64,000 nt of DNA from Epilithonimonas caeni DSM 17710 (GTDB lineage: Bacteria; Bacteroidota; Bacteroidia; Flavobacteriales; Weeksellaceae), in contig NZ_AUFK01000009.1 in the NCBI RefSeq assembly GCF_000426465.1, positions 248,001 to 312,000 of the forward strand. Reading direction: 5' to 3'. How positions within the stretch are numbered: the stretch's first letter is position 1; every line of letters starts with the position of its first letter. The notes beneath the pieces were generated by a model, which ran no database searches, was not told where the DNA came from, and saw only the letters and a list, made by a program, of their open reading frames with translations. Of the stretch, positions 9,157 to 17,903 are shown piece after piece. A program made the translations under genes and the position numbers.

Positions 9157-12000
9157 CTAATGCGCTTCTAACCAATTATCACCTATTCCAACTTCGACCA
9201 GCAAAGGAACTTTGGTTTCAAAAGCAGATTCCATTTCTTTTTTGATGAGTGCTGTTGCAGTTTCAACTTCATCAATTGGAGCTTCGAAAAGCAATTCATC
9301 GTGAACCTGCAAAAGCATTTTGGTTTCCAGTTTTTGAGTTTCCAATTCGTTGTCAATTTTTATCATTGCGAGTTTGATAATATCGGCTGCACTTCCTTGG
9401 ATTGGCGCATTCACCGCGTTCCTTTCAGCGTGACCTTTTACTACAAAATTGGTTGAATTGATATCCTTCAAATGGCGTTTTCTTCCCAAAATTGTTTCTA
9501 CATAACCGAGTTTTCTTGCTTTCTCGATCTGCTCGTTCATATATTCTTTAAGCCTTGGATAGGTCTCGAAATAAGCATCGATCATTTTCTTGGCCTCAGT
9601 TCTGGAAAGTCCGGTCTGATCAGCTAATCCGAACGCACCTTGTCCATAAATAATACCAAAGTTCACTGTTTTTGCCTGACTTCTCTGTGTTTTTGTCACT
9701 TCTTCTAAAGCCACATCGAAGAGTTTTGCTGCTGTAGAAGCATGGATATCTTCCCCATTTTGGAAAGCGGCGATCATATTTTGTTCACCGGAGATCTCGG
9801 CGATCAATCTTAATTCGATTTGAGAATAATCGGCAGAGATAATTTTTTTTCCTTCATCAGAAACAAATGCACCACGGATCTGTTGTCCTCTCAATGTTCT
9901 GATCGGGATATTCTGAAGATTCGGATTAACGCTTGCCAGACGTCCTGTTGCGGCAACTGTTTGTGCAAAAGTCGTGTGGACACGGTTGTCTTTTTTCTCG
10001 ATCTGTGTTGGCAAAGCATCCACATAAGTAGATTTTAGTTTTTGCAACGTTCTGTATTCCAGAATTGAAGTAATAATTTCGTGCTTTGAAGACAATTTTT
10101 GAAGGACATCTTCCGATGTTGCGTATTGTCCGGTTTTGGTTTTCTTTGCTTTCGGGTCAAGCTGCATTTTCTCGAAAAGAATCTCTCCCAATTGTTTTGG
10201 CGAGTTCATATTGAATTCTTCGCCGGATAGTTCAAATATTTTAGATTCAAGAACTTTCAAATCATTTTCAAGGTCTTTACTTTCCTGTGCCAGCCAATTA
10301 TTATCGAGTTTTACGCCTGTCAACTCTATCTTTGCAAGAACTTTCATCAATGGCATTTCGACATTGTAGAACAGTTCCTCCAGATTTTCCTTAGCTAATT
10401 GCGGTGCGAACAATTCGTAAAGCTGGAACGTGACATCCGCATCTTCTGCAGCATAATTGGTCTGAGTTGCGATATCAACTTCACGGAGTGTCAACTGATT
10501 TTTCCCTTTTTTCCCGATCAGGGTTTCGATAGAAACGGGTTTGTAATCCAGATACATCTCGGAAAGATAATCCATCCCATGCCGCCCGTCAGGATTCAAG
10601 AGATAATGAGCGATCATTGTATCGAACAATTTCCCATCGACATCGATATTATAATTCTGAAGGACTTTGTAGTCGTATTTCAGATTATGAGCGATTTTCA
10701 GAACATTCTGGTCTTCAAAAAATGGACGGAAGATCTCAACTGTCTTCTGTGCTTCTTCCTGATCTTCAGAAACCGGGATGTAATAGGCCAAGCCCTTTTT
10801 ATAGGAGAAGCTCATCCCGATCAGTTCAGCTTCCAGTTCATTAAGAGAAGTTGTTTCCGTATCAAAACAAACCGCTTTTTGTTTTAAAAGGTTTTCTAAT
10901 AGGATTTTCTGAGCTTTTGGAGAATCGATGTACTGATAAAGATGGTCATTTTCTGTAATGGTAGATTTGGTCGTCGTTGCCTGTTCCAGTTGTTCGAAAC
11001 TGGCAAAGAGATCCATTGTTCCATTTTTGTGGACAACAACATTTGTGTCAACTATTTCAGTTGTTGCGGTTTTTGTATCATCGCCGTCCATCAATTCTTC
11101 CACATATTCCTTATTGGCAAAAGCACGATAAAGGTTTTCATACAATCTCCTGAATTCTAACTCATCAAAAACCTCTTTTACCTTTTCGAAGTCCGGGATT
11201 TCCAGATCATATTGTTCTTCGATAAATTCAATCGGCGCATCACAAAGAATAGTTGCTAACTTTTTGGATAGCAATCCTCTTTCTGCACTGGCTTCGACTT
11301 TTTCTTTAAGCTTTCCTTTGAGCATGTGCGTATTAGCCAAAAGATTTTCCATCGACCCGAATTCCTGAATGAATTTTTTAGCCGTTTTCTCTCCCACACC
11401 TTCCAATCCTGGGATATTATCCACAGCATCCCCCATCATTCCCAGATAATCGATAATTTGTTTCGGGTCATTGATCTCATATTTGGCTTTAACCTCTTCA
11501 ATGCCAAGAATCTCTATATCGCCACCTTTCAGCCCTGGTTTATAGATTTTAATTTTATCTGTAACAAGCTGTGCAAAGTCTTTGTCCGGCGTTACCATAA
11601 AGACATTATAACCTTGCTTTTCAGCTTTGCAGGCAATAGTCCCGATCACATCGTCAGCTTCATAACCTTCCACCCCTAAAATCGGGATATGCATAGCTTC
11701 TAAAATACTATTGATATAAGGTATTGCTAAAAGAATAGGTTCCGGTGTTTCCAGACGGTTGGCCTTGTAGTCAGCATAATCGTCGTGACGAACATTGGTT
11801 CTTCCCACATCAAAAACAACTGCCAAATGTGTCGGGCGGTCTCTTTTTATCAGTTCTATCAAAGAGTTCGTAAAGCCGAAGATCGCTGAAGTATTTAGTC
11901 CTTTTGTGGAAATTCTGGGATTTTTGATAAATGCAAAATACCCACGGAAGATCATGGCATAAGCATCAATGAGATATAATCTTTTGTCTGTAGAAGTCAT
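9157..12000 (-). CDS. polA: DNA polymerase I
   Basis: A 947-residue three-domain polymerase used in Okazaki-fragment processing and repair. The start is the ATG at 12000 (MTSTDKRLYLIDAYAMIFRG); the reading frame stays open upstream to 12519, but that part has no family resemblance. Visible domains are the 5'-3' exonuclease (residues 1 to about 300; YEADDVIGT, VTPDKDFAQLV), the 3'-5' exonuclease (about 350-530) with all three motifs kept (FDTETT, AHNLKYD, AEDAD), and the polymerase domain with motif A SADYSQIELRLIA, motif B RSQAKTVNFGIIYGQGAFGL and motif C VHDELLFEAP. Proofreading therefore looks intact. It is the first gene of a minus-strand series. Confidence 0.97.
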   Translation of the reverse strand: MTSTDKRLYLIDAYAMIFRGYFAFIKNPRISTKGLNTSAIFGFTNSLIELIKRDRPTHLAVVFDVGRTNVRHDDYADYKANRLETPEPILLAIPYINSILEAMHIPILGVEGYEADDVIGTIACKAEKQGYNVFMVTPDKDFAQLVTDKIKIYKPGLKGGDIEILGIEEVKAKYEINDPKQIIDYLGMMGDAVDNIPGLEGVGEKTAKKFIQEFGSMENLLANTHMLKGKLKEKVEASAERGLLSKKLATILCDAPIEFIEEQYDLEIPDFEKVKEVFDELEFRRLYENLYRAFANKEYVEELMDGDDTKTATTEIVDTNVVVHKNGTMDLFASFEQLEQATTTKSTITENDHLYQYIDSPKAQKILLENLLKQKAVCFDTETTSLNELEAELIGMSFSYKKGLAYYIPVSEDQEEAQKTVEIFRPFFEDQNVLKIAHNLKYDYKVLQNYNIDVDGKLFDTMIAHYLLNPDGRHGMDYLSEMYLDYKPVSIETLIGKKGKNQLTLREVDIATQTNYAAEDADVTFQLYELFAPQLAKENLEELFYNVEMPLMKVLAKIELTGVKLDNNWLAQESKDLENDLKVLESKIFELSGEEFNMNSPKQLGEILFEKMQLDPKAKKTKTGQYATSEDVLQKLSSKHEIITSILEYRTLQKLKSTYVDALPTQIEKKDNRVHTTFAQTVAATGRLASVNPNLQNIPIRTLRGQQIRGAFVSDEGKKIISADYSQIELRLIAEISGEQNMIAAFQNGEDIHASTAAKLFDVALEEVTKTQRSQAKTVNFGIIYGQGAFGLADQTGLSRTEAKKMIDAYFETYPRLKEYMNEQIEKARKLGYVETILGRKRHLKDINSTNFVVKGHAERNAVNAPIQGSAADIIKLAMIKIDNELETQKLETKMLLQVHDELLFEAPIDEVETATALIKKEMESAFETKVPLLVEVGIGDNWLEAH

Positions 12001-12005
12001 AAAAA

Positions 12006-12013
12006 CAAAAGTA
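12006..12013 (-). promoter_or_regulatory. Putative polA -7 box immediately before the start codon
   Basis: TACTTTTG on the minus strand matches TAnnTTTG and ends 5 bases before the polA ATG at 12000, so a transcript from it would be leaderless or nearly so. No -33 TTG is apparent. Confidence 0.35.
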
Positions 12014-12114
12014 ATGATTTGTAACCGATTTTGATAATGAATACATCCAAAATAATAAAAAAAGTTTCTGTTAAAAAATCTTAAATTTTTACTATAAATA
12101 AAGAAATTTGGTTG

Positions 12115-12122
12115 TATTTTTG
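12115..12122 (+). promoter_or_regulatory. Putative -7 box for the 12136 lipoprotein gene
   Basis: TATTTTTG matches TAnnTTTG and ends 13 bases before the ATG at 12136. Confidence 0.45.
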
Positions 12123-12135
12123 CTGCATTAATACA

Positions 12136-12711
12136 ATGAAGAAAAATTACCACTTTTATTCTGTTTTTATGATCTGCTTTTTTGTTTCCTGTGCCAATTA
12201 TGGGGACAGTCTTCTTTATTTCAACAAGGATGCAAAGATCAACGGTATAAAAACAGTCCTTTATTTCGAGCCAGAGGTTTTCCCGGATATTACAGAAATA
12301 AAGGATCCAACTTTTTCTGCCTTTTACAATGCAACATCTGACAAGATGAGATCTATAGGCAGTGTCAAATATCTCCAAGTCAATACCTCTGTTCCTTTTG
12401 ACGATGTGGATTCTAAAATGATAAAAGAGATATGTAAAAATAATAATGCCGACGTTGCTGTGATCCCGAAAGTGAAATATTTCAAAGTAGGCTTTGGCAG
12501 GTATGTATTTTCTAATCAAGTTGTTGTGAGCCTGAAATTGTACGATTCCACAGGGAACTTTGTAATGGAAACTTCTTATGATACTTATAAGGGAAATGCA
12601 AGGCTACTTGGAAGTGCAGAAAACTCTGTGATCATCGGGACAAAAGGTGCCATCAGGAAAATGGAGAAAGAACTCCGAAATCGACAGGTGATTCTAAGAA
12701 AAGCATCTTAA
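12136..12711 (+). CDS. Putative lipoprotein of unknown function
   Basis: A 191-residue protein starting at the ATG at 12136 (MKKNYHF). The signal peptide ends in FFVSC, a lipobox. The mature part has alternating strands and helices, including NADVAVIPKVKYFKVGFGRY and a C-terminal helix of basic residues. The layout (a conserved ADVAVIP-type strand after an IKEICKNNN helix) is reminiscent of small periplasmic lipoproteins of the GNA1162/LpoB kind, but I cannot assign it to a family. It has its own -7 box and lies alone before mgtE. Confidence 0.75.
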   Translation: MKKNYHFYSVFMICFFVSCANYGDSLLYFNKDAKINGIKTVLYFEPEVFPDITEIKDPTFSAFYNATSDKMRSIGSVKYLQVNTSVPFDDVDSKMIKEICKNNNADVAVIPKVKYFKVGFGRYVFSNQVVVSLKLYDSTGNFVMETSYDTYKGNARLLGSAENSVIIGTKGAIRKMEKELRNRQVILRKAS

Positions 12712-12718
12712 TTTACGT

Positions 12719-12758
12719 AATCTTAATACTTTTTTTTCTTAAGATTTTAATACTTTTG
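12719..12758 (+). promoter_or_regulatory. Putative mgtE promoter with upstream inverted repeat
   Basis: TACTTTTG (12751-12758) is an exact TAnnTTTG box. Immediately upstream is the inverted repeat AATCTTAA (12719-12726) and TTAAGATT (12739-12746), which could be an operator or a weak terminator of the preceding gene. TTAATACTTTT occurs twice (12723 and 12748). Confidence 0.45.
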
Positions 12759-12777
12759 CAAAGCAAAATTTTAAAAT

Positions 12778-14097
12778 ATCGAGAATCAAGAGATCATATT
12801 AAATCCTGCGGATATTGCTGAATCCCTGAGCAAGTTGCCAGCGGAAGAACGTATTTTGCAGTTTCTTAAACTTCCAAGATCTGAGAAGGCAGAGGTTTTT
12901 TCGCATCTTGACCCTGATTTCCAGGAAGATACGATCAGAAGCATTGCGAGCCATGAGGTTTCTGATATCTTGAATGAAATGTCTCCCGACGACAGGACCC
13001 AGCTTTTCGAAGATTTTCCGGATGAATTGATCAAATATTCCATCAACCTTCTGAATCCTCAGGAGCGACGGGTTGCTCTTAAATTATTAGGCTACGAAGC
13101 TGATTCTATTGCACGTCTTATGACGCCTTATTATGTTCAGATCAGAAAAGAATGGACCGTTAAAAGATGTTTTCAGCAGATCAAGAAAGTTGGGAAGAAA
13201 GTCGAAACACTCAATTTTCTTTACGTTGTAGATGAAAGAAATCGATTGATAGATGACATTACCATTGGCTCACTTCTATTGGCCGACGAAGAGCAATTGA
13301 TATCTGAGCTTTGTGATGATCATTTTGTGGCGATCAAAACAACGACCTCTAAAGAAAACGCAGTTCCCTATTTCGAAAAATATGACCGAAGTGCATTGCC
13401 GATCATTACTGAAAATGGTGTTTTGGTAGGAATTGTGACCATCGATGATATCCTAGATCAGATCGAATCCCAAAATACGGAAGACATCCAGAAGTTCGGA
13501 GGTCTTGAAGCTTTGGACGTTCCTTATACACAAACGTCCCTTATCGAAATGGTAAAGAAAAGAGGAATGTGGTTGATCATTCTGTTCTTTTCAGAAATGT
13601 TAACCGCTTCTGCAATGGGATATTTTGAAGATGAGATCCAGAAAGCTGTTGTTTTGGCATTGTTTGTACCATTAATTATTTCCAGTGGAGGTAATTCCGG
13701 ATCACAGGCAGCGACATTGATAATCCGGGCAATGGCCCTTCAGGAAATCGGTTTGAAAGACTGGTGGTATGTTATGAAAAAAGAGATTTTCACGGGGTTA
13801 TTTCTTGGCAGTATTCTTGGTATTATTGGCTTTTTAAGGATTATGATCTGGCATGAAGCAGGCTTTTTCAATTATGGGCAATATTGGCCGTTTGTTGGAT
13901 TAAGTGTAGGTGTCTCCTTGATAATGATCGTACTTTGGGGAACACTTTCCGGGTCTATGGTTCCTTTTATTCTTAAAAAATTAAAACTAGATCCGGCTAC
14001 TTCTTCTGCTCCGTTTGTTGCGACGCTTGTAGATGTTACAGGGCTGATCATCTATTTCTCAGTTGCTGGATTGTTTCTTACAGGCAAATTGTTATAA
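12778..14097 (+). CDS. mgtE: Magnesium channel MgtE, probable non-ATG start
   Basis: An inner-membrane Mg2+ channel with the standard order: N-terminal superhelical domain ([24 protein letters not shown]), two CBS domains (about residues 135-260, starting at [15 protein letters not shown]), and a five-helix transmembrane domain with the conserved NSGSQAATL segment that forms the pore. Translation must begin upstream of the first ordinary start, TTG at 12835, to include the conserved NPADIAESL motif. The frame is open from 12775 and contains no ATG, GTG or TTG there; the position matching a Met-Glu-Asn start is ATC at 12778. A rare start codon or a sequence error is likely. The TTG start would remove 19 residues. 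Confidence 0.88.
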   Translation: MENQEIILNPADIAESLSKLPAEERILQFLKLPRSEKAEVFSHLDPDFQEDTIRSIASHEVSDILNEMSPDDRTQLFEDFPDELIKYSINLLNPQERRVALKLLGYEADSIARLMTPYYVQIRKEWTVKRCFQQIKKVGKKVETLNFLYVVDERNRLIDDITIGSLLLADEEQLISELCDDHFVAIKTTTSKENAVPYFEKYDRSALPIITENGVLVGIVTIDDILDQIESQNTEDIQKFGGLEALDVPYTQTSLIEMVKKRGMWLIILFFSEMLTASAMGYFEDEIQKAVVLALFVPLIISSGGNSGSQAATLIIRAMALQEIGLKDWWYVMKKEIFTGLFLGSILGIIGFLRIMIWHEAGFFNYGQYWPFVGLSVGVSLIMIVLWGTLSGSMVPFILKKLKLDPATSSAPFVATLVDVTGLIIYFSVAGLFLTGKLL

Positions 14098-14112
14098 ACT
14101 AAGAGGTTGTTT

Positions 14113-14134
14113 TTCTCATTGTTTTGAGAATTTC
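14113..14134 (+). terminator. Possible weak terminator after mgtE
   Basis: TTCTCA (14113-14118) and TGAGAA (14125-14130) form a short hairpin followed by TTT, between convergent genes. The T run is short. Confidence 0.3.
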
Positions 14135-14139
14135 AATTG

Positions 14140-15033
14140 TTAACATAAATCATTCAAAGCTTTTTCAAAATCATCATACTTAAACTGAAATCCGTTTCTA
14201 ATAAGAATTTCAGGATAAACATTTCTACTCTTCAGCATCAATTCAGTTTCAGTTTTGATAAAGATCGCAGCGACTTCCAGTAACCAAACAGGACTTGGGA
14301 TTCCGAACGGAATTTTTATTTTCTTACAGAGCAACTTCATCATTGTTTCGTTATACAAAGGGTTTGGAGCGGTGATATTGATTGCACCTTGAAGCTGTTC
14401 ATTTTCAATAATGAAACGAACGGCTTCACAAAAATCATCGATATGAATCCAACTCATCATTTGGTTCCCTCTACCCTGTTTTCCACCGAGTCCGAGCTTT
14501 GAGATCTGTTTGAATTTTGGAAAAGCGCCACCATTTTCTCCTAAAACAATAGAAGTTCTAAGTGCAACTTTTCTGATATTTTGATTATTTTTTTTAAAGA
14601 ATTCTTTTTCCCAGCTTTTACAAATGTTCATAGAGAAATCATCACCGATGATTCCGTTGGCTTCGGTATTAAGATTGGTTTCCGAGTGAATGTAAATGGT
14701 TGCGGAACTTGCATTTATCCAGATTCTTGGTGGATTCTGACATTCATCAATGGCTTGTTGTAAAACTCGTGTTGAATCTATTCTGGAGTCATAGATTTCT
14801 TTTTTATTCTTTTCGTTGTATCTGCAATCTACAGATTTTCCCGCAAGATTAATGAGAATATCTGCATCTTCCAACTCATTTTTCCAATTACCAACGGTTT
14901 TTGCATCCCATAAAATTTCGTTTTTACGTTTTGGATTTCTGGTCAGGATTTTAACTTCATTATTTTTATTGAGAAAATATTGCTCTAAGTTTTTTCCAAG
15001 AAAACCTGTTCCTGCTGCGATGATTATTTTCAT
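14140..15033 (-). CDS. NAD-dependent epimerase-type protein (TIGR01777/YfcH family)
   Basis: A 297-residue Rossmann-fold short-chain-type protein. The start is the ATG at 15033 (MKIIIAAGTGFLGKNLEQYFL), which places the nucleotide-binding GTGFLG at the N-terminus as in the family; the frame is open a little further upstream. Family features include DILINLAGKSVDCRYNEKNKKEI, SRIDSTRVLQQAI, MSWIHIDDFC and a C-terminal domain ending in FQFKYDDFEKALNDL. The biochemical role of the family is not established. It is the last gene of the set that starts with the GbsR-type regulator. Confidence 0.9.
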   Translation of the reverse strand: MKIIIAAGTGFLGKNLEQYFLNKNNEVKILTRNPKRKNEILWDAKTVGNWKNELEDADILINLAGKSVDCRYNEKNKKEIYDSRIDSTRVLQQAIDECQNPPRIWINASSATIYIHSETNLNTEANGIIGDDFSMNICKSWEKEFFKKNNQNIRKVALRTSIVLGENGGAFPKFKQISKLGLGGKQGRGNQMMSWIHIDDFCEAVRFIIENEQLQGAINITAPNPLYNETMMKLLCKKIKIPFGIPSPVWLLEVAAIFIKTETELMLKSRNVYPEILIRNGFQFKYDDFEKALNDLC

Positions 15034-15166
15034 TGTATTTAATGTTTTTAGGTTGACCACATTTATAATATTAAATTTCTGGAAGGAAAAAGAACAGATA
15101 GTAGAATATCAAAGTTATCTTTTAGTAAATAAAAAACAATATGTCTATGTGGTTTAAAATGCTTTT

Positions 15167-15883
15167 TTAATTAATAATAAATTCCAAATTTCTCTTTGTA
15201 TGAACTTCAATTTCAGAACCTTCGGCAAGCATTACTGATATTGGTTTTGAGTTATTTAAAACAGTAAAATCGGTTCCGTAATTTTCTTTGAAATCGACTG
15301 TTATTTCATAATTTTTGACTTCATAGAAATTCCATTTTGGATGTTTAACTTCGTATTCAGAAGTTTGAATTTCGTTTTTGGTAAACCCAAAATAATGTTC
15401 GGTAATAAATTCGAAATCAGAATCTCCAATCATTTCTTCCTGAATATTGGCAACTTTTAAGGCCATTGTATTGAGTTTTGAAGTCTGCCAACTGTAAAAA
15501 ACTGAAATTTCATTATCAGATTCAATAATTAAGTGTGACATCGGTAAAGTGTAATAATTCTCATTATAAAATTTGTTGGCAACCAAACTCAAAGTTTTTT
15601 TAGGAACAATTTCCTTGATAAAAACAACGCCTCTTTTCCAGACCTCATTTTCCAATTTTTTCACATAAAATCTCAAATTAACTTCTTCGAAATTTTTATG
15701 AAACGGAACTGAAATCCCGAGAAGTTTTGTATTGAGAAACATAAACCCGACAAGACTTACCAAACATTTTCCTTGGTAAAGATCAAGTTCAGTTCCTTTT
15801 GGTAAATATGGTAATAGAATTTCCGGATTGATCTCGTAATTGATGATGGCCAGTTTTCGCCATTCTGCTGTTAGGAATTTCAT
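15167..15883 (-). CDS. DUF2071 (YqjF-like) protein
   Basis: A 238-residue soluble protein starting at the ATG at 15883 (MKFLTAEWRKLAIINYEINPEILLPYLPKGTELDLYQGKCLVSLVGF), the typical beginning of DUF2071 proteins. The conserved segment NLRFYVKK...RGVVFIKEIVP and an internal tryptophan-containing strand (VFYSWQTSKLN) also fit. The family has no proven function. It is encoded between the DCC-type protein and the epimerase on the same strand, with the same regulator upstream. Confidence 0.85.
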   Translation of the reverse strand: MKFLTAEWRKLAIINYEINPEILLPYLPKGTELDLYQGKCLVSLVGFMFLNTKLLGISVPFHKNFEEVNLRFYVKKLENEVWKRGVVFIKEIVPKKTLSLVANKFYNENYYTLPMSHLIIESDNEISVFYSWQTSKLNTMALKVANIQEEMIGDSDFEFITEHYFGFTKNEIQTSEYEVKHPKWNFYEVKNYEITVDFKENYGTDFTVLNNSKPISVMLAEGSEIEVHTKRNLEFIIN

Positions 15884-15946
15884 CTTTTTAATTTTTATAA
15901 TGCTCTTACAGGTCAAGATAATTGTACAGATTTGCTCCTTGAATTT

Positions 15947-16765
15947 TTAGCTATTCGTGACAATATACAGAAGAACCGCTCCGAAAGTAAGTCGGAAGAT
16001 CATCCAGGAAATCGTAGGAACGATCCCAAATTGTAAGATTCTGCATCGTCTCAAATGTTCCAGAAACATGATGAACACAACAATTCCGAAGTAAATAAAA
16101 TAGAAAATCTGACTAAAATGAAAAAATAAAGTTGGAATTAAAAGTAAAGTTCCGAGTAGAGAAACTGTCATCATATTACCGAGATAATCCCAAATTCTAT
16201 TTTTAAGATAGATCCCCATAAATGTACTCTGCCAAACGATTTGCATACAACAAATGAAGAATTCTATCCCGAAGTTGTTTTTAGAATCCGGAAACAATCT
16301 TTGATTATAAAACCCTAGAACATAAGTGGAAAGCATTAAAACAAATCCAAGATAGAAAAGTCTATATTTCAGATTGAAATCCGGAACACAATTGTCTTTT
16401 GTCAAATCTTTTGCCGAAGGAATGATTTGTTTTCTGTTGAAAGACACAAATTTGTAAAGCCTTTGAAAAAACCAATGCAAAGGTTTTACTCTCGCGATTT
16501 TTCCCAAAGTCGGAAAAGAATTACCAATGATCGTCAAAAGACTTTCTAATCCATAAATAACTTTATTTTCTTTGGTATTGATCAATGCTATTTCGTTTTT
16601 TGAACGATGAAAATCAATCATATTTTTGATTTCTGGAGAAATCTCAGAGAAAGCCTCTCTTCCATTCTCATCAAGCATTCTGCTTTTTATAAATCCTTTG
16701 GAATAGATATTACACATTGGACAATCGTTGTCGTAAAGCAGAACGTGGTTTTGTAAAGTTTTCAT
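15947..16765 (-). CDS. DCC-motif (DUF393) membrane protein
   Basis: A 272-residue protein that begins with a thioredoxin-like DCC domain: VLLYDNDCPMCN near residue 10 has the family's DxDCPxC pattern and IYGLESLLTIIGN follows. The C-terminal half (from about residue 130) carries four or five transmembrane helices and a short basic loop (LEHLRRCRILQFG). DCC proteins are predicted thiol-disulfide oxidoreductases, although the function is mostly unproven. It precedes the DUF2071 and epimerase genes and follows the GbsR-type regulator by about 200 bases. Confidence 0.82.
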   Translation of the reverse strand: MKTLQNHVLLYDNDCPMCNIYSKGFIKSRMLDENGREAFSEISPEIKNMIDFHRSKNEIALINTKENKVIYGLESLLTIIGNSFPTLGKIARVKPLHWFFQRLYKFVSFNRKQIIPSAKDLTKDNCVPDFNLKYRLFYLGFVLMLSTYVLGFYNQRLFPDSKNNFGIEFFICCMQIVWQSTFMGIYLKNRIWDYLGNMMTVSLLGTLLLIPTLFFHFSQIFYFIYFGIVVFIMFLEHLRRCRILQFGIVPTISWMIFRLTFGAVLLYIVTNS

Positions 16766-16962
16766 TGTATTTGATTTTAAAGGTTTAGGAAATCGCCTTT
16801 TGTTCTTCGGTTTGTTCTGAAAAGGAAGAACATTATGATTTTAAATATCAGGTTTTTCATAATTATTAATATTTTTATATTTTCAGTAATTTTTGAAATT
16901 TAAATTGAAATAAAAAAGGATAATGATTTCCTTTAGATTCTTCGGCAGGCTCGTAATGACAT

Positions 16963-17463
16963 TTACTTCAGTAAGTTGGTAATTTTTCCGACCAACCAAT
17001 GGTCATCGCTTTTTATGGCTAAATCCATTATGTTGTTAATTTTGTTGGTTACGTTTCCAAAATCTTCCATGAGCTTGATAAATTCCTTTGCTTCATCAGA
17101 ATCGTCATCTACATTTTTCAGTTCTTCCAAAAACGCGACAACCGGTTCTATTTCTCGTTTTCTACGTTCTTTTGTGATCTGTTTGAATAGAAACCAGACA
17201 TCTTTTTCAGCAATGAAATATTCTTTCCTATCCCCTTTCACGAATTCTTTTTTTACAATCCCCCAATCCATCAGAGCACGAAGATTCATATTGGCATTGC
17301 CTCGCGAAATTTCCAATTGCTCCATCACATCATCTGTTGACAAAGGTTTGCCACTTGCCAGAAGAAGTGCATGAACCTGAGCCATTGTTCTGTTGATTCC
17401 CCAATTGGTGGCAAATGTTCCCCAGGTTTGGATGTATTTTTCTTTGGCTTCGTCTAGTTTCAT
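16963..17463 (-). CDS. GbsR/MarR-family transcriptional regulator
   Basis: A 166-residue winged-helix DNA-binding protein starting at the ATG at 17463 (MKLDEAKEKYIQTWGTFATNWGINRTMAQVHALLL). The recognition region is DDVMEQLEISRGNANMNLRALMDWGIVKKEFVKGDRKEYFIAE, typical of GbsR-like regulators (the SRGNANMNLR motif), and a C-terminal helical dimerisation part follows. It probably represses itself and the three genes downstream on the same strand. The palindrome TTGTACAA (17483-17490), just downstream of its -7 box, is a plausible operator. Confidence 0.9.
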   Translation of the reverse strand: MKLDEAKEKYIQTWGTFATNWGINRTMAQVHALLLASGKPLSTDDVMEQLEISRGNANMNLRALMDWGIVKKEFVKGDRKEYFIAEKDVWFLFKQITKERRKREIEPVVAFLEELKNVDDDSDEAKEFIKLMEDFGNVTNKINNIMDLAIKSDDHWLVGKITNLLK

Positions 17464-17482
17464 ATTTGTAATGACTAAATTC

Positions 17483-17517
17483 TTGTACAAATATAATTAA
17501 ATTTTCTAAACTTTCAA
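17483..17517 (-). promoter_or_regulatory. GbsR-operon promoter with palindrome
   Basis: On the minus strand, TTG (17515-17517) is followed after 19 bases by TATATTTG (17488-17495), a full match to the Bacteroidota promoter. TTGTACAA (17483-17490) overlaps the -7 box and is a candidate autoregulatory operator. A further inverted repeat TTTCAA/TTGAAA overlaps the -33 region. Confidence 0.55.
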
Positions 17518-17618
17518 AAATTATTGAAAATAATTAAATAAATTTTCTGAATTAAAAACAAATACTTTTTAATAAAAACTTAATTATAAGTTAACCAATA
17601 ATAACGGTTTATTAATGT

Positions 17619-17626
17619 TAAATTTG
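17619..17626 (+). promoter_or_regulatory. Putative -7 box for the 17640 gene
   Basis: TAAATTTG matches TAnnTTTG and ends 13 bases before the ATG at 17640. Confidence 0.45.
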
Positions 17627-17639
17627 CTGAAAACAAACT

Positions 17640-17900
17640 ATGAAATACACTTTAATAAAAAGAAAAAAAAGTTTCCGTACAAAATCGGAAACCGAATTCG
17701 TGAGCTGGATGAAAAATATGGACCATCAAAAATGGATTGATAACCGGGATTTTATGGAAGGCTACTCCTATAGAAAAGCCACTTTTGAAAATATTCTGAT
17801 CCGTTATGATAACGAACAGAATTTTATAGAAGACCTTCAAAAAAATAACCTTTTGAAAATAGAATCTTCAAAAGGTTTTTTAGGTTTATTTAATCTTTAA
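17640..17900 (+). CDS. Small hypothetical protein
   Basis: An 86-residue, strongly basic protein with a helical, charged composition (KRKKSFRTKSETEFVSWMKN, then DNEQNFIEDLQKNN) and no signal peptide or membrane helix. I do not recognise a family. Support for coding is its own -7 box at the short distance used by neighbouring genes and the soluble composition. Its last 18 or so codons contain a terminator-like hairpin, so the coding end and a transcription stop share sequence. Confidence 0.6.
   Translation: MKYTLIKRKKSFRTKSETEFVSWMKNMDHQKWIDNRDFMEGYSYRKATFENILIRYDNEQNFIEDLQKNNLLKIESSKGFLGLFNL
17847..17882. terminator. Terminator hairpin inside a coding 3' end
   Basis: AACCTTTTGAA (17847-17857) and TTCAAAAGGTT (17867-17877) form an 11-bp stem with T runs on both strands. 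It lies within the 3' end of the small gene and just past the stop of the convergent E1 dehydrogenase gene, which it most likely terminates. Confidence 0.75.
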
Positions 17901-17903
17901 AAA

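Noticed and set aside
9820-11679. Several plus-strand open frames opposite polA
   Set aside because: They have compositions of antisense shadows, no domains and no start signals, while polA is unambiguous.
12001-12519. Open frame extending polA upstream by 173 codons
   Set aside because: The extension has no polymerase resemblance, and a -7 box lies directly before the ATG at 12000.
16766-16962. Possible small gene or RNA between the DCC and GbsR-type genes
   Set aside because: No open frame with a start signal or strong hairpin; only AT-rich sequence and a short phrase (TTCTTCGGCAGGCTCGTAA) that looks like an old interspersed repeat.
17652-17840. Minus-strand open frame opposite the small gene at 17640
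   Set aside because: No start signal, and it lies over a gene with a good -7 box.
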